Source: Asterella californica
Taxonomy: Eukaryota; Streptophyta; Marchantiopsida; Marchantiales; Aytoniaceae
DNA length: 64,000 nt
NCBI GenBank assembly: GCA_036924285.1
Contig: JAYKYS010000008.1
Span: forward strand, 25,281,001 to 25,345,000
Reading direction: 5' to 3'
Shown: in pieces, positions 1-13,269 of the stretch
Position numbering within the stretch: position 1 is the stretch's first letter
Layout of the letters: each line of letters opens with the position of its first letter
Made by a program: the position numbers and the translations under genes
The notes under the pieces: generated by a model
Seen by the model: the letters and a program-made list of their open reading frames with translations, nothing else
Told to the model about the DNA's origin: nothing
Database searches by the model: none

Positions 1-416
1 AGACGCAGAAAAATGTGTACTGTTGATACCACTGGGTATTTCATGATCGAAACTGTACACTCAAGAAGAGCGACTCTAATTTGCTCAAACAAACTGATCT
101 TTGAACCTGAACGGGTACGTCGGTTAAATACGCTCGACAACCATCCACACGACTTTCAAGTCCAACATCAGACGATTGACACCAATGTGATCAGTTGTGC
201 TGGAAAGTGAAACTGTAAGGAAATTCCACGGAAGTAGATTTCATGAGACATGCTTTACCACAGTTCAGTTGTTGCACATGTACTTTTATGAGATCATCGC
301 CAGACAATTTTCTGTCTGAAGTCTTCACGCGAGAACACTAGCTGTTTAAAACTTCAAGCAAAACGATTGGTGCGACTGAGGAAGCGAACTATGTATGGGA
401 AATGAAACATGCTTAC

Positions 417-567
417 TTTCTTTTTTAGAATATTTCTCGCGGCGCTAGCATGCGCATCAGCCAAGGCAACATCCCTGTCGTAGAGTTGTGGCTGAGGTAG
501 CAGCTGGACTCTGCGCAAGGAGTTTCCAAACAAGTTTTCATACCAATTGGAAACGCCGTTGCAAAAT
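417..567 (-). CDS. Candidate downstream exon of the tomosyn-like gene
   Basis: Open reading in one minus-strand frame ending LYDRDVALADAHASAARN then ILKKK at a GTAAGC donor (416). This resembles the family segment after the second propeller (VY-KDVxAAQ ... KKKG). The acceptor is taken as the CAG just above 567. The exon linking it to 898 was not found, and the reading frame of the link is unknown. The segment 1-416 may hold further C-terminal exons, but I could not identify any. Confidence 0.42.
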
Positions 568-897
568 CTGGACAGGTTTGGACTGATCATTGGGTTGATG
601 AGTACCTAATCGTATCCTCCTCCAGACATGAAACCTGTACCACCTCTCCGCCATGATCTATCTGTAAATGTAGAGAGGCACAATTAGAATTAAAGAGAGG
701 TTGTCAAGTCCTTATCTCTAACCGGTGGAATAAACGCCAACTAACACTATAAGGTGCTGCCAGAGTGCGGATATCAATTTTTTTCACGACATGGAGTAGA
801 AGTTCGGGAACTCTGAAAGTAGCTTTGAGAAAAACCATCCCATTTCCTAGTGTCACCAAACTAGAAGATTTAACGAACATCCACACTCGAACCTCAC

Positions 898-3800
898 CAG
901 AATAAGCCGGCCTCTGATGTTGCATCCCAGGGATTTCATAACCAGCTCATTAGGCTCAACCTTCCAGTTCAAACATCTGCTCAAAGATGTCTCCTTCACA
1001 CATTTCAAGTCTGGTAATGACCTGACACACCACAAATCGCAACAGCTAAATGAATTGCCGGAAGAGACTTTCATAGCCTGTGCATTGCGCAGCTGGACAC
1101 TTTTGAAGAGCTCATAATCATAGCCAAAAATCCCTTCAATTTACTTTCGTTACGGTTAGTACCGCGTGACAAACTAACCAAATATAGTTTATGAAGCGAC
1201 CGATACGCCTATGTAACAAATGTACGCAGTGAGCTTCACTGGGCTCGCGATCCAACCGCGCTCAGTCCTCAAAACCGGTACTAGTCCACTCCGATTTGGA
1301 CCTCTCTCATTTTGGACTTCGAACACATATATTACGTCGAGACTGGCAGATATTCTCAAGGACCACTCTCTAGTATAGAGGTAACACGCAATTAGCCCAG
1401 CCAAGTACATATATTCATACAAGTACATAGTAAGAAGCGAGTAAGGACCAAATGTGCGCTAACGTGCCAAATGGAGTTAGCCAATTGTTTATAACCGGAG
1501 GGTGTGCCGATTGGAATGTGTTTAGTACGAAGCACATTTCCAGAAAAGGTTTCCCTTGGTATAAAGTTCAATGCGACTGTCCAATGACAAGAAAAAATGC
1601 AGTATGTATTGATGCAATGAGATGGCTTCTAAGGTAGATTGAGATAGCAAAAAACCCCGCGCAGAAGGGAGTTAGTTTAAGTGAGTTGAGGAGCACCGAT
1701 TTAGCGAGTGAATACAGGGAGAAGACAGTCAGAGGTAATAGAGGAAGAAAATTATTTATGCCAGTGCGTCACTGATGCATTTAGGTACTGAGTAGGTGTT
1801 CAATACAGAAGCTAATTACCACAATATACACTCGGACTTCAAACACATATATTCATACGTCGAGAATGGCAGATGTTCTCAAGGACCACTCGCTAGTATA
1901 GAAGTAACACGCAATTAGCCCGGCCAAGTACATAGTAGAAGCGATTAGGGGCCAAATGTGCGCTAACTTGCCAAATGGAGTGCCAACTCGGACTTCAACA
2001 TATAGCAATTTTCTGCGGTGTGCATCCTTCACATTAGAAAGATTTGGACATCACAAAACATTCGACGAACGAAGTCAATAAACAAGTATATTGAGTATAA
2101 ACATGTTTCCTGTTCAATACTGTTATTATTATCTAATAGTGGGAAACCAGAAGGGATTACAGTAGAAATGCAGGGTTGTTTATTGCTACTTCCATGAGTT
2201 GGAAATTCTCCGTCTGCTTCAAGCGAAACGTAGGAGAAAACTGAGGGTTCTCACCTAAATTCCATGTCTCCATTGGTGTACATGAGAATCAATCCCGACT
2301 CCTTGCTCTTCTCCTGAAAAGCAGATGTCCAGCAACAAGTCTTCTCCAGCTTGACTTTCTTCAAAGTAACACGCTGACCCTAGCATCACATGAAAGATAA
2401 GAATCTGACGGTTTCTTCAACAAGCGTAATACAAGCAACACCAAACTTTTCTATCTCTTCAGACGAAATTTATTCATAACAACGAAGAAAATGAAAACAG
2501 ACAAGAGTGTCACAGAAAACTAACATATCCACAACTGTTGACCTAATGGTGCAGAGAAACTGAGAGTAGCGGCAAACAAGGTATTCCAATAACAACCACT
2601 TCTATCAATGAAACCTGGATCTCTTTCAAGACAGGAACGTGATTTTAACTATAAAGCGAGAATAGGGCGGGCACAAACTTGCGTAATAGCAGATGTGCCA
2701 TACAGACGCAATGAATCTGTGCAGCAGAGCAGCAAAAACTGGGCTTCTGAATGACTCCAAGAGATTGTGGAACTGGTTTCTTCACCGCTACTGGACACAT
2801 CCTCAGCAGAACTTGTATCGTCGGTTTCTGTTTCCGAGGCTTTGTTTGATGGCGCACTTGGAAGAGAGATTGGAGCACCATCGGAATCTGAAACGAGCGA
2901 TGAGCTTCCCGTCAAATTTACGTGTTTCGTAAGTGCCGGTTAACTGGAGAATCTCAACGAATAAAACGATGTATACCAATCAACTGGTTTATCTTACCCA
3001 AGAGATGGAATGATACTGCTGTTGAGGAATGCCTGGGTTGAAAAGCCCCCTGGCCAAGAACAGCTCCTGTATTTCCATCACAGGCGACCATATCCGCGTC
3101 CTTCCCTACTACATACAAGATTGATACGTGACTTGCTTGATCTTGCAGACTTGTTATCCTGGGTGATGCAGAGGTAGGGGACTGCGGGATAGACGTGGAT
3201 GCAGCTTCAGCCGAAAATGCAAGAGACAATATGCTTGAAGGATGATGCATGAAGCAATTCTCATACAGGATCACAGTGCTTGACTGTAAATCCACGATAG
3301 AAACCTGCATATAAATAAACCAATCCGAGACAAGTTTCAACATCCAGTTAGTAACATACTGGAGACACGTTGGGTTTACCATATCTCAGATAACGACTTC
3401 CACGCCCCAAGTTACTCAACTTGCAATAGAAACACTTTTGGTTCTGTACTTTCACTGCATAATCTATAATAGAATTCCAATCTTCCATACACTGAAACGG
3501 AACATACCTTGCCATCTTCATCGCCCACAGCTAAACGAGACAATCCGCTCGCAAGAGCTACGGACCGAATGGCAGCCTCATGAACGTTTAAAATAAGAAA
3601 GCAACCAAATATTCCATCGCCCTGCTGCAACTCCTCTGCAGAATCAGCATTCACAAGCCACAGGGGAGTTCATGAACCTATAAACTTTTATAATTCCCTA
3701 GACAATCACTTGAAACAAATTCAAACCTATGAAGCAGGTTGTAACCTGGTCCCATATACACTATATCTGCACTTAATACTGTATATTGACCTCATGATTC

Positions 3801-6800
3801 ACGAACCTTCACGTTACCTTGGGTGTTGGCAATACCACGACCAACAATGCGGCAGTTAACCCCACTGCTTTCTTTCTGTAACCTATACACAAATACCTGC
3901 ATACCACAAAACGTATGATGGTAGTTCTCATAGGAGACCGGAGTCTGTTGGATACCAAGTTGCACATAGCTAGTCTTCACATGCACGGCAAGTTTTGTTC
4001 AGGGATGGAGAAGAGGAAATTGTCCGACTCTCCACGGCACATGTTAAATCAGAGACTTTGATCGGTTCGAAGGATGACCACGGAGCCGTTTGAACATGAG
4101 TAATACAGTGGTCAGGCCTAGCTAAGCATGTAAGGTAAAAGATTTTGGCGAAAGACACAATTTAGACTTCTACGTTGTATGCTGAAGCAGGCGTACTGTG
4201 TGCTTCACACAGTTTGGTGTGTACAGGAGTACTCACTGCATAACTTCCACGTTAAAGGAACATGAAATTGCAACATGATCTGAAGTGTTAATGTGTTGTT
4301 GTGCCTGTGTTTTAAGGCCATACCATGCCATCTTCATCACCGACAGCGAGCAAGCCGGATGAAGCACAAAAACCCAGCGCTGATACAGAAGAATCACCAC
4401 CGAGTTTACTCTGCACAAGAAGCGACACTCCCAGGTCACTTTCGGCTACAACGGAGGACCGGTACGTGGTGAAATTTACTATGATTACAGTATACTGTCG
4501 GAACTTCACGGCCAGTAGTGACTCCAAGACTATTCACCTGACTTTTCACCATGCATATAAGGTCACAGGAGCGTGATGACGGATCCCAAAACCTCACAAG
4601 CCCGTCTCGATGTCCTGTTAAGTAGATACTGTTCTCAAGGACGGCACCGGGAGGAGAAGAACCAAATGATACATGTTTCCCGCCACTGATAGGCCATTTA
4701 GTCCCAGCCGGCAAGGTAGAAGGCACTGAACTCTTTGATATTGGCGGTATCTGGAACGAGACAGTACACGGGTGTATTCATAAGGTACCTTTTGTAGTGA
4801 GAATAGTAGAGGGTAAAGCTACTCGATACTCACAAATTGCAAAATTCAACTTGACAACTGCCGGTCTCTCCATGCACAGAAGCAGACCATTTCCAGACTA
4901 GTCTACATCAGTACCTGAAGCAGAGTTTTGGCAGCCACTCCATCATTTGAAACCAAAACCAGCTTGGCACAAGTTACGTTTGTTTCTGTTACATGGTGCT
5001 GTAAGGGCACTGGTTGTGGAGGTGGAGGAGAGGGCGTGCCTTCAGCTAAAGAGGCGAAGTAACTGGCAACACTGAGTTCATCATACATATGTAGCAGGCC
5101 CGGACTCATGAGTAAAAGTAGTGCTGCTGCTGGAGTACAGAGACCATCACCAGCCGGCCATTGTGGTAACAATGCCATGTCTGCGAAAGCGCCCTGTAGA
5201 GTAAGATCCCACTGAAGAAGCCTTGCACCACTTTCCTCAGACGCTGGAGAATCCAGTGAGACCACCTGCAGGATGATAGAAAAGGCAATCAGCCATCAGT
5301 AGCTCTTCCCGACAACAGGGTCTTCTTTATATCAAACCTCTATACTCCTTCAAAGTCTCCAGCTAGCCTTGTTGGACGCACGACATGGCAACAACTATCT
5401 GGTTAATATTCAGGGAAATGGACAAGATGGCGTAGGTTATCACGCACACCTCTCCTAGCCATGAAATACCTTGACGATACACGAATTCAAATCCATATCC
5501 ACACAAAACTCCAATTTGGGAAAGAAAATTGCTAGTGTTTCTGTACACTTAACCATGAGAACTTCAGGTCGACCCACTTCCCCACCTCCAAACACGTAGA
5601 GCCTGCCCCCGGCTCCGCGGCTGGAATTACCACTGGCACACCAAGTGAGACCTACAACAGGCATCTTCGCCTTACCAGGTGCAAGATCCAGAGTCCTCAC
5701 GGGCTCACCAGAATACGGTGGACCTTCTACAATCTCCGTATCCATTTGTCCCTTCGCTTTGATGATGGTTGGCAAACTCCAAATCAAAATCTCTCCATCG
5801 GTGTACCCAACAGCTACAAAACTACCTACCGGACAAACCCAGCACAGACAGCAAATTTCCTTCTCTTCTTCGTCATCCATTGGAGGAATCGAAGGAGATG
5901 CAAGCGCACGGCCCTTGAGACTGTTCGCAAAGTTCCCCAGTTCACGACGCTGATTTTCAGTTCCTCCGCGTACAGCAAGCACTTGGTTCTCGTGTAGTCC
6001 CCACAGTACAATCAACCCGTTCCCATACGCGATAAGTAACCTGTCCGACAAATATCACGCCCCGTGAGGGTTAAAGGTCAACATGCAGAGTTTACATAAA
6101 GTGAAAAGGCGCAACGCCGGAAAACGCAGGAAAAGCTGAAAAACTATGCAAGACATCTACCTGCTGTAAAGGACATCAGGCTGCGCAAGAGTCGCAACCA
6201 CACACGGAACATCATGACTTCCAGCTCTAACAAGTCCCCCTGCGAACGATATTCATAAGTTCCTAAAAGGATCATCCACTCAACGATGGGATTCCAAAAT
6301 CAGAAGGGTACTGTGAAAACCCATATCAACGAAAACGTGCCAAGTTCACCAGTTAAGCTCCGATCGACTTAAATACTTCATTCGATTTCCAGGCGTTACA
6401 AGAAACTGCTATCCACCCCAGATAGTTGTGTGAATATACCGAGGGTAATATGTGCAGGAATGCCGTAGGGCATTCTCTTGAGAAGCTGCTGGTCTTCCAC
6501 GTACTCAAGGACAACAACCAGGCCAGAATGTTCACCAACCAGGCTGTTGAAGCGCTCACCCACATCAAACAATTTCAGTTGGGTTTCCGAGTTTCCAGAG
6601 ATCAAAGAATCATAAGTTCGACCAATTCATATGACTGCGGTATCCTGATAGGGACTTCCACTATTTTACAGAAGTTATTGCACCTACTACAGTACATACA
6701 TGAACGGTGAACCCTGCAGTACGCAGAAGCTGGTGATATCTCCATCCCAACTTTGGTGGCAAGCAAGCTCCTTTTTCTCGAAATCCCACACCTGCATCCA

Positions 6801-8905
6801 TAGAGGATCTTACATGAGAAGGAAGTCGTGGATAAAGCGAAAGTTCGACTAGCTTATGATCATCCCAAGCCCTGGTGCTTTTCATGCTCGCAACTTCAAG
6901 CAAATGAACAGCTAGTTTTCAGCATGACACCAAGCCTACTTCAACGCAACCCTGTCTGTCAAAACCAAAGAAGCAGCAATCGTTTTGTCTATTTAACTCA
7001 GTGAGACTAGCTACTTACTTCGATATCATTGCGGGTGTTTACTTGGACAAGAAAACCTCGATTATTCATAAACTGCAGCAAGGAACAAATTTTCCCAAAA
7101 GTTAGACGTGGCCAGCTCTATTCCAGAAAGAGGTTACATTTAGTGCAATGGCCAAGGAGTTGAATTGCAGGACCGTATCAGTAAACCATCGTTCCGTCAT
7201 GTTGTGTATAGGAACGAAGACTAACCTCCAGATATTTACAAGCCAACTGCGAGGGTGATTGGAGTAGTGCTTGGATACCATTACCGCCGAGCAGCTTAAC
7301 TCGTCCATCACTACAACGTAAACTCAGTTCCAAGGCAGAATTCTTAAAGCGGTCCGCAGGATGAGAAGGGGGGGGAACCCTCAAGTCCTGTCTCACTAAA
7401 CCACAACATACAGGCCAGAGCAAACCGCTCTTTCGCTAAAATACTTCCCCTCTGGTGTTACATATGGAACCAGACGGACTGGATCGTGGCGACAGCAAAT
7501 CACTTTTCTAACCTTCACCTCAAACGATGGACTGGATATGCCCATCCAGCACGGGTTTACAATGTAACCGGATAACACATAATGTCTTAGGTTCTACTCC
7601 TAGATGCTTTCTCAAGGATGTTATGCACGATTTTCTGTGACAAAAGTACTGCGTTTATCTACGATACATCTTCGACCGATTCAAGCATTGGGCCACTTTC
7701 ATGTAACAAGGCATGCGATTATTCCTTCCCTCGCAACATTCGAAATATTCAAACCCCTCTGAGGTAGTACAGGATACAGGATGATAGTTGGTCCCCTAGC
7801 ATCTCCCCTATGTCCACTAAATCTGAACTCAAGCCTTTCAACATCATGCTTGTAATCACCCACAGCATCCTGAAAGTCACTCAGAAGTTGAGAATCTACG
7901 TCGGAGATCATTTGTGATTGTAAAGGCCATAAACACTCCCTGAGTCAAGCGTCGCAACACAATACTGAAAACAGACAATGATCTCAGGGCAACATAACTC
8001 ACGTTGACGCAACAGCAAGAAGCCGTTGAACAGGCTCGTAGGCCAGGATAGAAGCTGAATGGAAGATTCCATTATGCGCAGCAAGCTGAGGCTGCAAGTG
8101 GGATGCTTTGAGACCACCTGCTGGTATTGCCGCCTGAAATTTTCCAACAGGTTAACCGCGTGAGTTTTTCGGTGACGCCGTCTATTGAAGGTATACATCC
8201 TTGAGAAATTCAGCATCGACAGGATTCTTGAATCGACGTAAAGAAACTCAGAAGCCCCATCCCCGAAGTAATCAGCAACAATTCTGCGAATTATCTCGAA
8301 ATTCTTCATGGGACCGAGTATGCCTCACGTGCTTAGATTTCTTTGGGGCACACAGCAAACAATCTCGTTATTTACCAAGGATGAATTTAGTTTTAACCGC
8401 ATTTTCATCACTTCATCTTCCCAGTTCATCGGCTCTTGTTCATGCTCTTGAGCACTGATATCTTTATTTAAATGGTGGAATGATATAATGGAGACAAATG
8501 GTCTAACGCACAATCAGCGCTAAATTCAAGTACTCAGGCAACTGACTAAACATTCTTTCGGAACCACATTGCCATACTATTCTCATTGAAGAAAAATAGA
8601 GGATTTTCAAACAGATAAAAGTTATCCTAAGAAAAGCCTAGGATTTGAGAGGACAGAAAGTGCACAATATGTGGTGCACTTCAATATCGATCAGATCCAG
8701 TTAAGTCTTCAACATCCCGGTAGTCAAATTCTCAGAATACCTCACAGGTCCAGCAACATTTCAAGCAAACTTCCATCCACCACAGCAATGCAGGTCCAGG
8801 CGACTGGAGTAGATGAAGCAACACATGTAATCAATCCACACAATGCCGGGAAAAAAAACCCACAGTATCGACGTTCCCCTTCTGAAGGAACCGCTTGACA
8901 AACAT
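898..8905 (-). CDS. Tomosyn / Lgl-family WD40 protein (multi-exon gene, C-terminus unresolved)
   Basis: Transcript-order exons, each ending at a GT donor and starting after an AG acceptor: 8905-8864, 8133-8003, 7310-7226, 7072-7019, 6791-6700, 6543-6440, 6239-6161, 6040-5470, 5265-4915, 4750-4538, 4410-4324, 3896-3818, 3635-3508, 3304-2998, 2887-2679, 2379-2255, 1021-898. All phases join without a break; exons 2-17 give 913 codons. The product resembles plant tomosyn-like proteins of about 1,100 residues throughout: MFVK start, [60 protein letters not shown] and [11 protein letters not shown]-type blades, and [14 protein letters not shown] near the end. Known family role: Lgl/tomosyn proteins form two beta-propellers and regulate SNARE-mediated exocytosis at the plasma membrane. 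One exon (2887-2679) carries an acidic Ser/Thr-rich loop. The C-terminal tail was not resolved, so a SNARE-like motif cannot be claimed. No inactivating change was seen in the exons read. Confidence 0.88.
1312..1476 (+). repeat. Direct repeat copy 1 inside a tomosyn intron
   Basis: About 165 bp running from GGACTTCGAACACATATA to GCCAAATGGAG. It is repeated with modest divergence at 1832-1980. Both copies lie in the long intron between the exons at 2255-2379 and 898-1021. Confidence 0.8.
1832..1980 (+). repeat. Direct repeat copy 2 inside a tomosyn intron
   Basis: Second copy of the 1312-1476 repeat, somewhat shorter because of small deletions. The shared blocks include CTCAAGGACCACTC and AACACGCAATTAGCCC. 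The duplication probably arose within the intron; no coding potential was seen. Confidence 0.8.
5470..6040 (-). CDS. Largest exon of the tomosyn-like gene (N-terminal propeller)
   Basis: A 571-bp exon between the acceptor at 6041-6042 and the donor GTATTT at 5469. It encodes [19 protein letters not shown], then a variable acidic linker ([14 protein letters not shown]), then [17 protein letters not shown], two WD-like blades of the N-terminal propeller. It joins in phase to the exons at 6161-6239 and 4915-5265. Confidence 0.88.
8864..8905 (-). CDS. First coding exon of the tomosyn-like gene (start codon)
   Basis: The minus-strand ATG at 8905-8903 opens [10 protein letters not shown], closely matching the MFVKKLVEKA-type start of plant tomosyn-like proteins. 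The next exon, starting after the acceptor at 8134-8135, continues [17 protein letters not shown], matching the family's GLRxSDxxPRL segment. The donor is less certain: GTGGGT after 8864 keeps phase 0 and is preferred, and other GT dinucleotides lie a few bases away. Confidence 0.7.
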
Positions 8906-10635
8906 GGTCCACGACCATCCACCCTCCACAATCAATTACTTCTGTTCGATCGATCACGAGAAAACTACTAGCCCCGATGGATGCTTCGATGAAGTGTTTG
9001 ACGAGGCGAGCAAGGTGGTCAGGCTCGCGGAACGCTTGCTCCTTCTTTCTCAATATCTTCCTTCCAGGCTTCCACGCTCCAATGCCTCGATCGCTTCTCT
9101 CAGTGGAGTCTCGTCTGCTTTTATTTCGGGAAATTTTCAGTCTGCAATCCAATTTTCGTTCTCCGTGACCGCAATCGAATACTTGACTGACGTCCAAAGA
9201 AAACCCCTGTTCCCAACCTTTACTTCCGCAAAGTACGAAATTTCCTTTGCACGTACTTTGGTTGAAATCCGTCGTCGTCCCGACGGAAATGTGCGGTAGG
9301 CGACCGTAGAGCTACTGATAGCGGGGTTTAGCACCGGTGTTCCTCCCTTCGGAGCGTTAGTTGCTTGGCCCTTCGGGTCCTTCTTTCCCATGTAATGCTT
9401 GATGGGGTGTTCTCTTTGGTTGAAATCCGTCGTCTGGACGTACGGAATCAGTTTTGTTCCTGAGTTACAGTACTGTCAGTGAGAGAGTTGATTGAATTGA
9501 TATCTAGGACGCTTTATCCTTCCGCTTTGCTCTACATTTGCTGTAGCTAACCGTCGAGTATGCACGTCGATACGAGTATCAAAATATAGTCATTTTCTGC
9601 TCTATACTTTTCTCGATTGACTCGCGTGATCGCTAGGAAATGGGTAGCAAGGAAAAATTCATTATGAATTTCAAAATACTGTCATGATTGGAATATAAGT
9701 TCTGTTTGTCATCATTAGCCTAATGTGCTTAATTACAACATGATATTTAATATGCTTCATCAAAGATGACAATGTCACCGTTCTTGATTTACGTCCAAAC
9801 ACAATATGCAACCATATATCTTGAGTAACTTATATTAGGAACAGCCGTTAATAACAATCGAGTACATACTCATGAAAAGAAAACATGTTGTCAATTTTGT
9901 AATTTATGGAGATCTACTTCCAAAAATTGTCAGAAATTGACACTTCGATGAGTTTTGAAAACACATAATTCTCTTAAATTGATAAAAGTTTAACATAAGA
10001 CGAGCATTTCATACTAACAACATGATATATAGTAGACGATCTTCTTGAAATTTAAAGTCATTTGATCAATTTGGACAAATTCCATAGAAGTCATAGTTAC
10101 GTATTAAAAATCACAAATTTGGTCGATTTGTAGTTTAGGATGCAAATTTAGTACAACAAACGATCATGCTCGCTACCAAATGAAATTTGATGTCATCAAA
10201 TTGAAATACATGTGCATGTCGTAACTCATACTATGTCATCCATGAACTTGATGGATGCACATTGCTTGAACGAGAAATGATGTTTGATCTTTCATATTAT
10301 GTTAGTAGAAACCAAATGTCTTCATTGGACATGACGAAACGTCTAACTTTACGTTGTCGTGTTACGATACAGTTGACATGTGAATTTAACATAGAACTAG
10401 TATCGTGTGATTTTCTATGTTTCTCGAACTTTCATGTGACTCGTTTGACGATATATTAGTTATCATTTCACGGTTATCTGACATGTGAGATCATACGATA
10501 AATCCACGATAACTGTGATCTGTGGATATTCGCATGAGTGACTCTTGTTGTCAAATTTGGGTATAAGATATAGGGTCGAGGGTTCGTGAGGATATTTTTT
10601 TGTGTGTGATGTTTCGTGAATGTTTCTTAGTGTCT
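8906..10635. other. 5' flank of the tomosyn-like gene and intergenic DNA
   Basis: DNA upstream of the tomosyn start codon. The first ~500 bp are more GC-balanced and could hold 5' UTR and promoter. Short open frames on both strands here (for example minus 9391-9137) match nothing I recognise. From about 9.6 kb the sequence becomes AT-rich. A 36-bp block near 9803-9838 recurs near 61258-61294. Confidence 0.4.
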
Positions 10636-11700
10636 TACATGAAAGATGAGGAGTTGCAAGAGTTGTATTTGTGGATGGAGGGTTGATCCGAGTTTCGGAT
10701 CTTCCATTTCCAAATCCATTACATATCAAGTTTCATTACATCCATCACGATTACTTTCAACGGTGGTTCGTTGTCTAGTGAAGTATGATAGACTTGTCTA
10801 CTTCGATGATCTTACTGATCGTCATACGTGGAGAATTGAGACTTGACTGTGTATCTTTTACTTTGATGGATGAATGGATCTGAACTTTCGAGCCAACGTC
10901 TCTTTCAATGTCTAGATTGATATGTGATGTAACCACCGATGGAAGATCAACCATCGTGTGTGGATCACGAGGAACTTTTATGAAGAATATTGTAATCAAG
11001 TGATGACTTCCTCATTTTCTTTTGTCATACTTTTCATTATAGATCGATTTAAGATCATTATCTTGACTTTGTATTTAAAATCTTGTATTTTCATGTCAGT
11101 GTCATTTTTATTGTGACGGAGATGACTATCTTATATTAAGGTTGGGGTTTGAAATATTTTAGTTCAAGCTTTGAAAGTGTGAGGGTGTTTTAGGGTTACA
11201 ACTCGATCTTATAGTGCAAAGTAGGAGATAAAGTGATCTCTAATCTTTTCCCTCATTGGTCCTTTTTTTACCAATCAAGTTCATATATGTTTCAAGGACA
11301 CTTTTGGGGTTCCAAAGGTTTTCTCGAGAGTCATTTGAGGAGTGTGAGGTCTCGCTAGAAAGCTCTCAAGCTAGGCTCGATTCAAGAAGGACAGATTGAT
11401 CGATTTGGAGTTCTAAGTGTGGAGTTATGATCGTTCAAAGTCAAAGGGGTCAAATCTGTACCTCGAGTCATGTTTCTGAATGCCTCAAGAGTTTTAGAGA
11501 TGATTTTTTGGTACTGTCAAGGGGATTGGATAGTTGACACCGTGTTGGTTGCACTGATATAAATTAGTCTTACGTTGGATTGGATTTGATCTCGAAATGA
11601 TCGATTGAAGTTGATTGTAACAGTTGAGAGATTGAAGTAAAACCGTTTTGCTTGGATTCAAGGATTGAGTTGTTTTATAAGCATGGAATTGAATCTCTGA
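10636..11700 (+). repeat. Diverged dispersed repeat, copy 1
   Basis: Shares an ordered set of blocks with 56215-57200: ATATCAAGTTTCATTxCATCC, then GAGGAACTTT, then CAAGTGAT, then TTTTGTCATACTTTT, then TTGACTTTGTATT, then CTCATTGGTC, then GATCGATTGAAGTTGA. No reading frame survives. It is probably an old transposable-element remnant of unknown class. Confidence 0.6.
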
Positions 11701-13269
11701 ATGAAAATTCCTAAGATTAGAGTGTGCTCTATCAGCTTATTAAATGTGAAATTTCAGCTCATTTTGTCGAGAGGAGGTGTTGGGGTCATGAATTTAGCCA
11801 CAGGGATCTATAAAGCTCATAAGTCAACACAGACAAAAGGTTTGGTCCATTTCGAGCAATTGATTTGGGATCTAAAGCTGAAATTTCAATGAGTAGTAGT
11901 GAGAGGTAAGAGAGAATTTCCTATGAAGTTTGAGCACAATTGGAAGTTCTAGGTGGAAGCAATAGGTTGCCAAAATTCATATTATAACGTGACGAGCTTT
12001 GAAGAAGACGAGTGATTTCACCTACATCTCTTGGTTGGCTTTGAACAAAATACTTGAGGATTGGATGTGGAACTTCTTGGAGGTGCTGCGAGTGACATAA
12101 TGAAGCTATGTTGTGAATTTGGCACAAAGATCATAATCGAAGAAGGCGTTACACTATGTCCAAGTTGCTGATTGGAAATCTCTAACTACGAGATACCGTT
12201 GTCTTCAACACCACGCCTCGAGCTCACTAGTTGCTTGTTGCATGCACGCCTTAACTTGTTGGAAGCTCTATAAGACAGGATTTCTAGTGGTATGCTGCAT
12301 GATTAGGTTGGAGCTTGTTTGATCACTCAAAACTTAGTTTAAACATGTGAGTCAAGAAGAAAGATTAAGATGTTTCGAGTTATAAGTGTTAGAAATGATC
12401 AATTCTGATCTATTGTGATAAGAGTTACCTTGATCCAATCAATGTGTTATCAATATCAGTGTTATACAGTAGACTATCCATTATTGTAAGATTCATCTTA
12501 GTGGACCTCATATCGACAAACTGTAGAAGGTCAAAATTGAGCATTTTAGATAGTTTGTCGAGAAAATACAGTGAAGAGAGTATTGCTAGTGCACAAGTCA
12601 ACCTAAAGGATTGTTTGAAGGTGCTCTTGTGATCTAAAACATATGTGTATCATGTACGAATCTTTCTTGTATTTAGAATAAAATTGAACGTCCAGTTGTG
12701 TTCTGCGGCACACTTGTGTTGTACTTAAGGTCAAGTTAAGTAAATAGAAACTATGACAAAACCTCATAGATTGGGTAGTGAGGGCATTCTAATTTCATCA
12801 AGTTGGTCCAATGTCCTACCGTATCTCTCTATAGCTAGACGCCGTGTATTCTTGTATCAAACTTCATATTATACGACAACGTGAACGACTCATTTCATCT
12901 TACAAATATTTTACAGTTTAAGTAAACAGTGATCTCTCTGAAATTTATCAAGTGTAAAGATGACAAACGACCATGAAATTGCAATAAATTGAGATAAATC
13001 AAGCACGGTTTTTCTATCTTTGAATGAAAAACTAAGTTAATAACATTGAGAACATCAAAGAATACTCATTAGATTTGTCAACACAATTTGAATTCAACAC
13101 ATAACTGTATTCGATTACTATCTTTTATATATCATCTTCACTTGCATCTCTTGTTTCGACGATGCATCTTTGAAAAGGATTCTCAATAACGAAGACAAGA
13201 CATATGTACGTTGTGGATCAACTTTGCTCGAGGTTTTTTATTTATTTGGTAGTAACCATAACGGCTTGT
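11700..13269. other. Intergenic DNA without a recognisable gene
   Basis: AT-rich sequence. Short open frames occur on both strands but none shows a domain, and no paired splice sites were found. Nothing beyond possible weak continuation of the dispersed repeat at 10.6-11.7 kb was seen. Confidence 0.5.

Noticed and set aside
9137..9391. Minus-strand open frame upstream of the tomosyn start, beginning MGKKDPKGQ
   Set aside because: The MFVK start with matching next exon at 8905 accounts for the gene; this frame shows no domain and lies where 5' UTR or promoter is expected.
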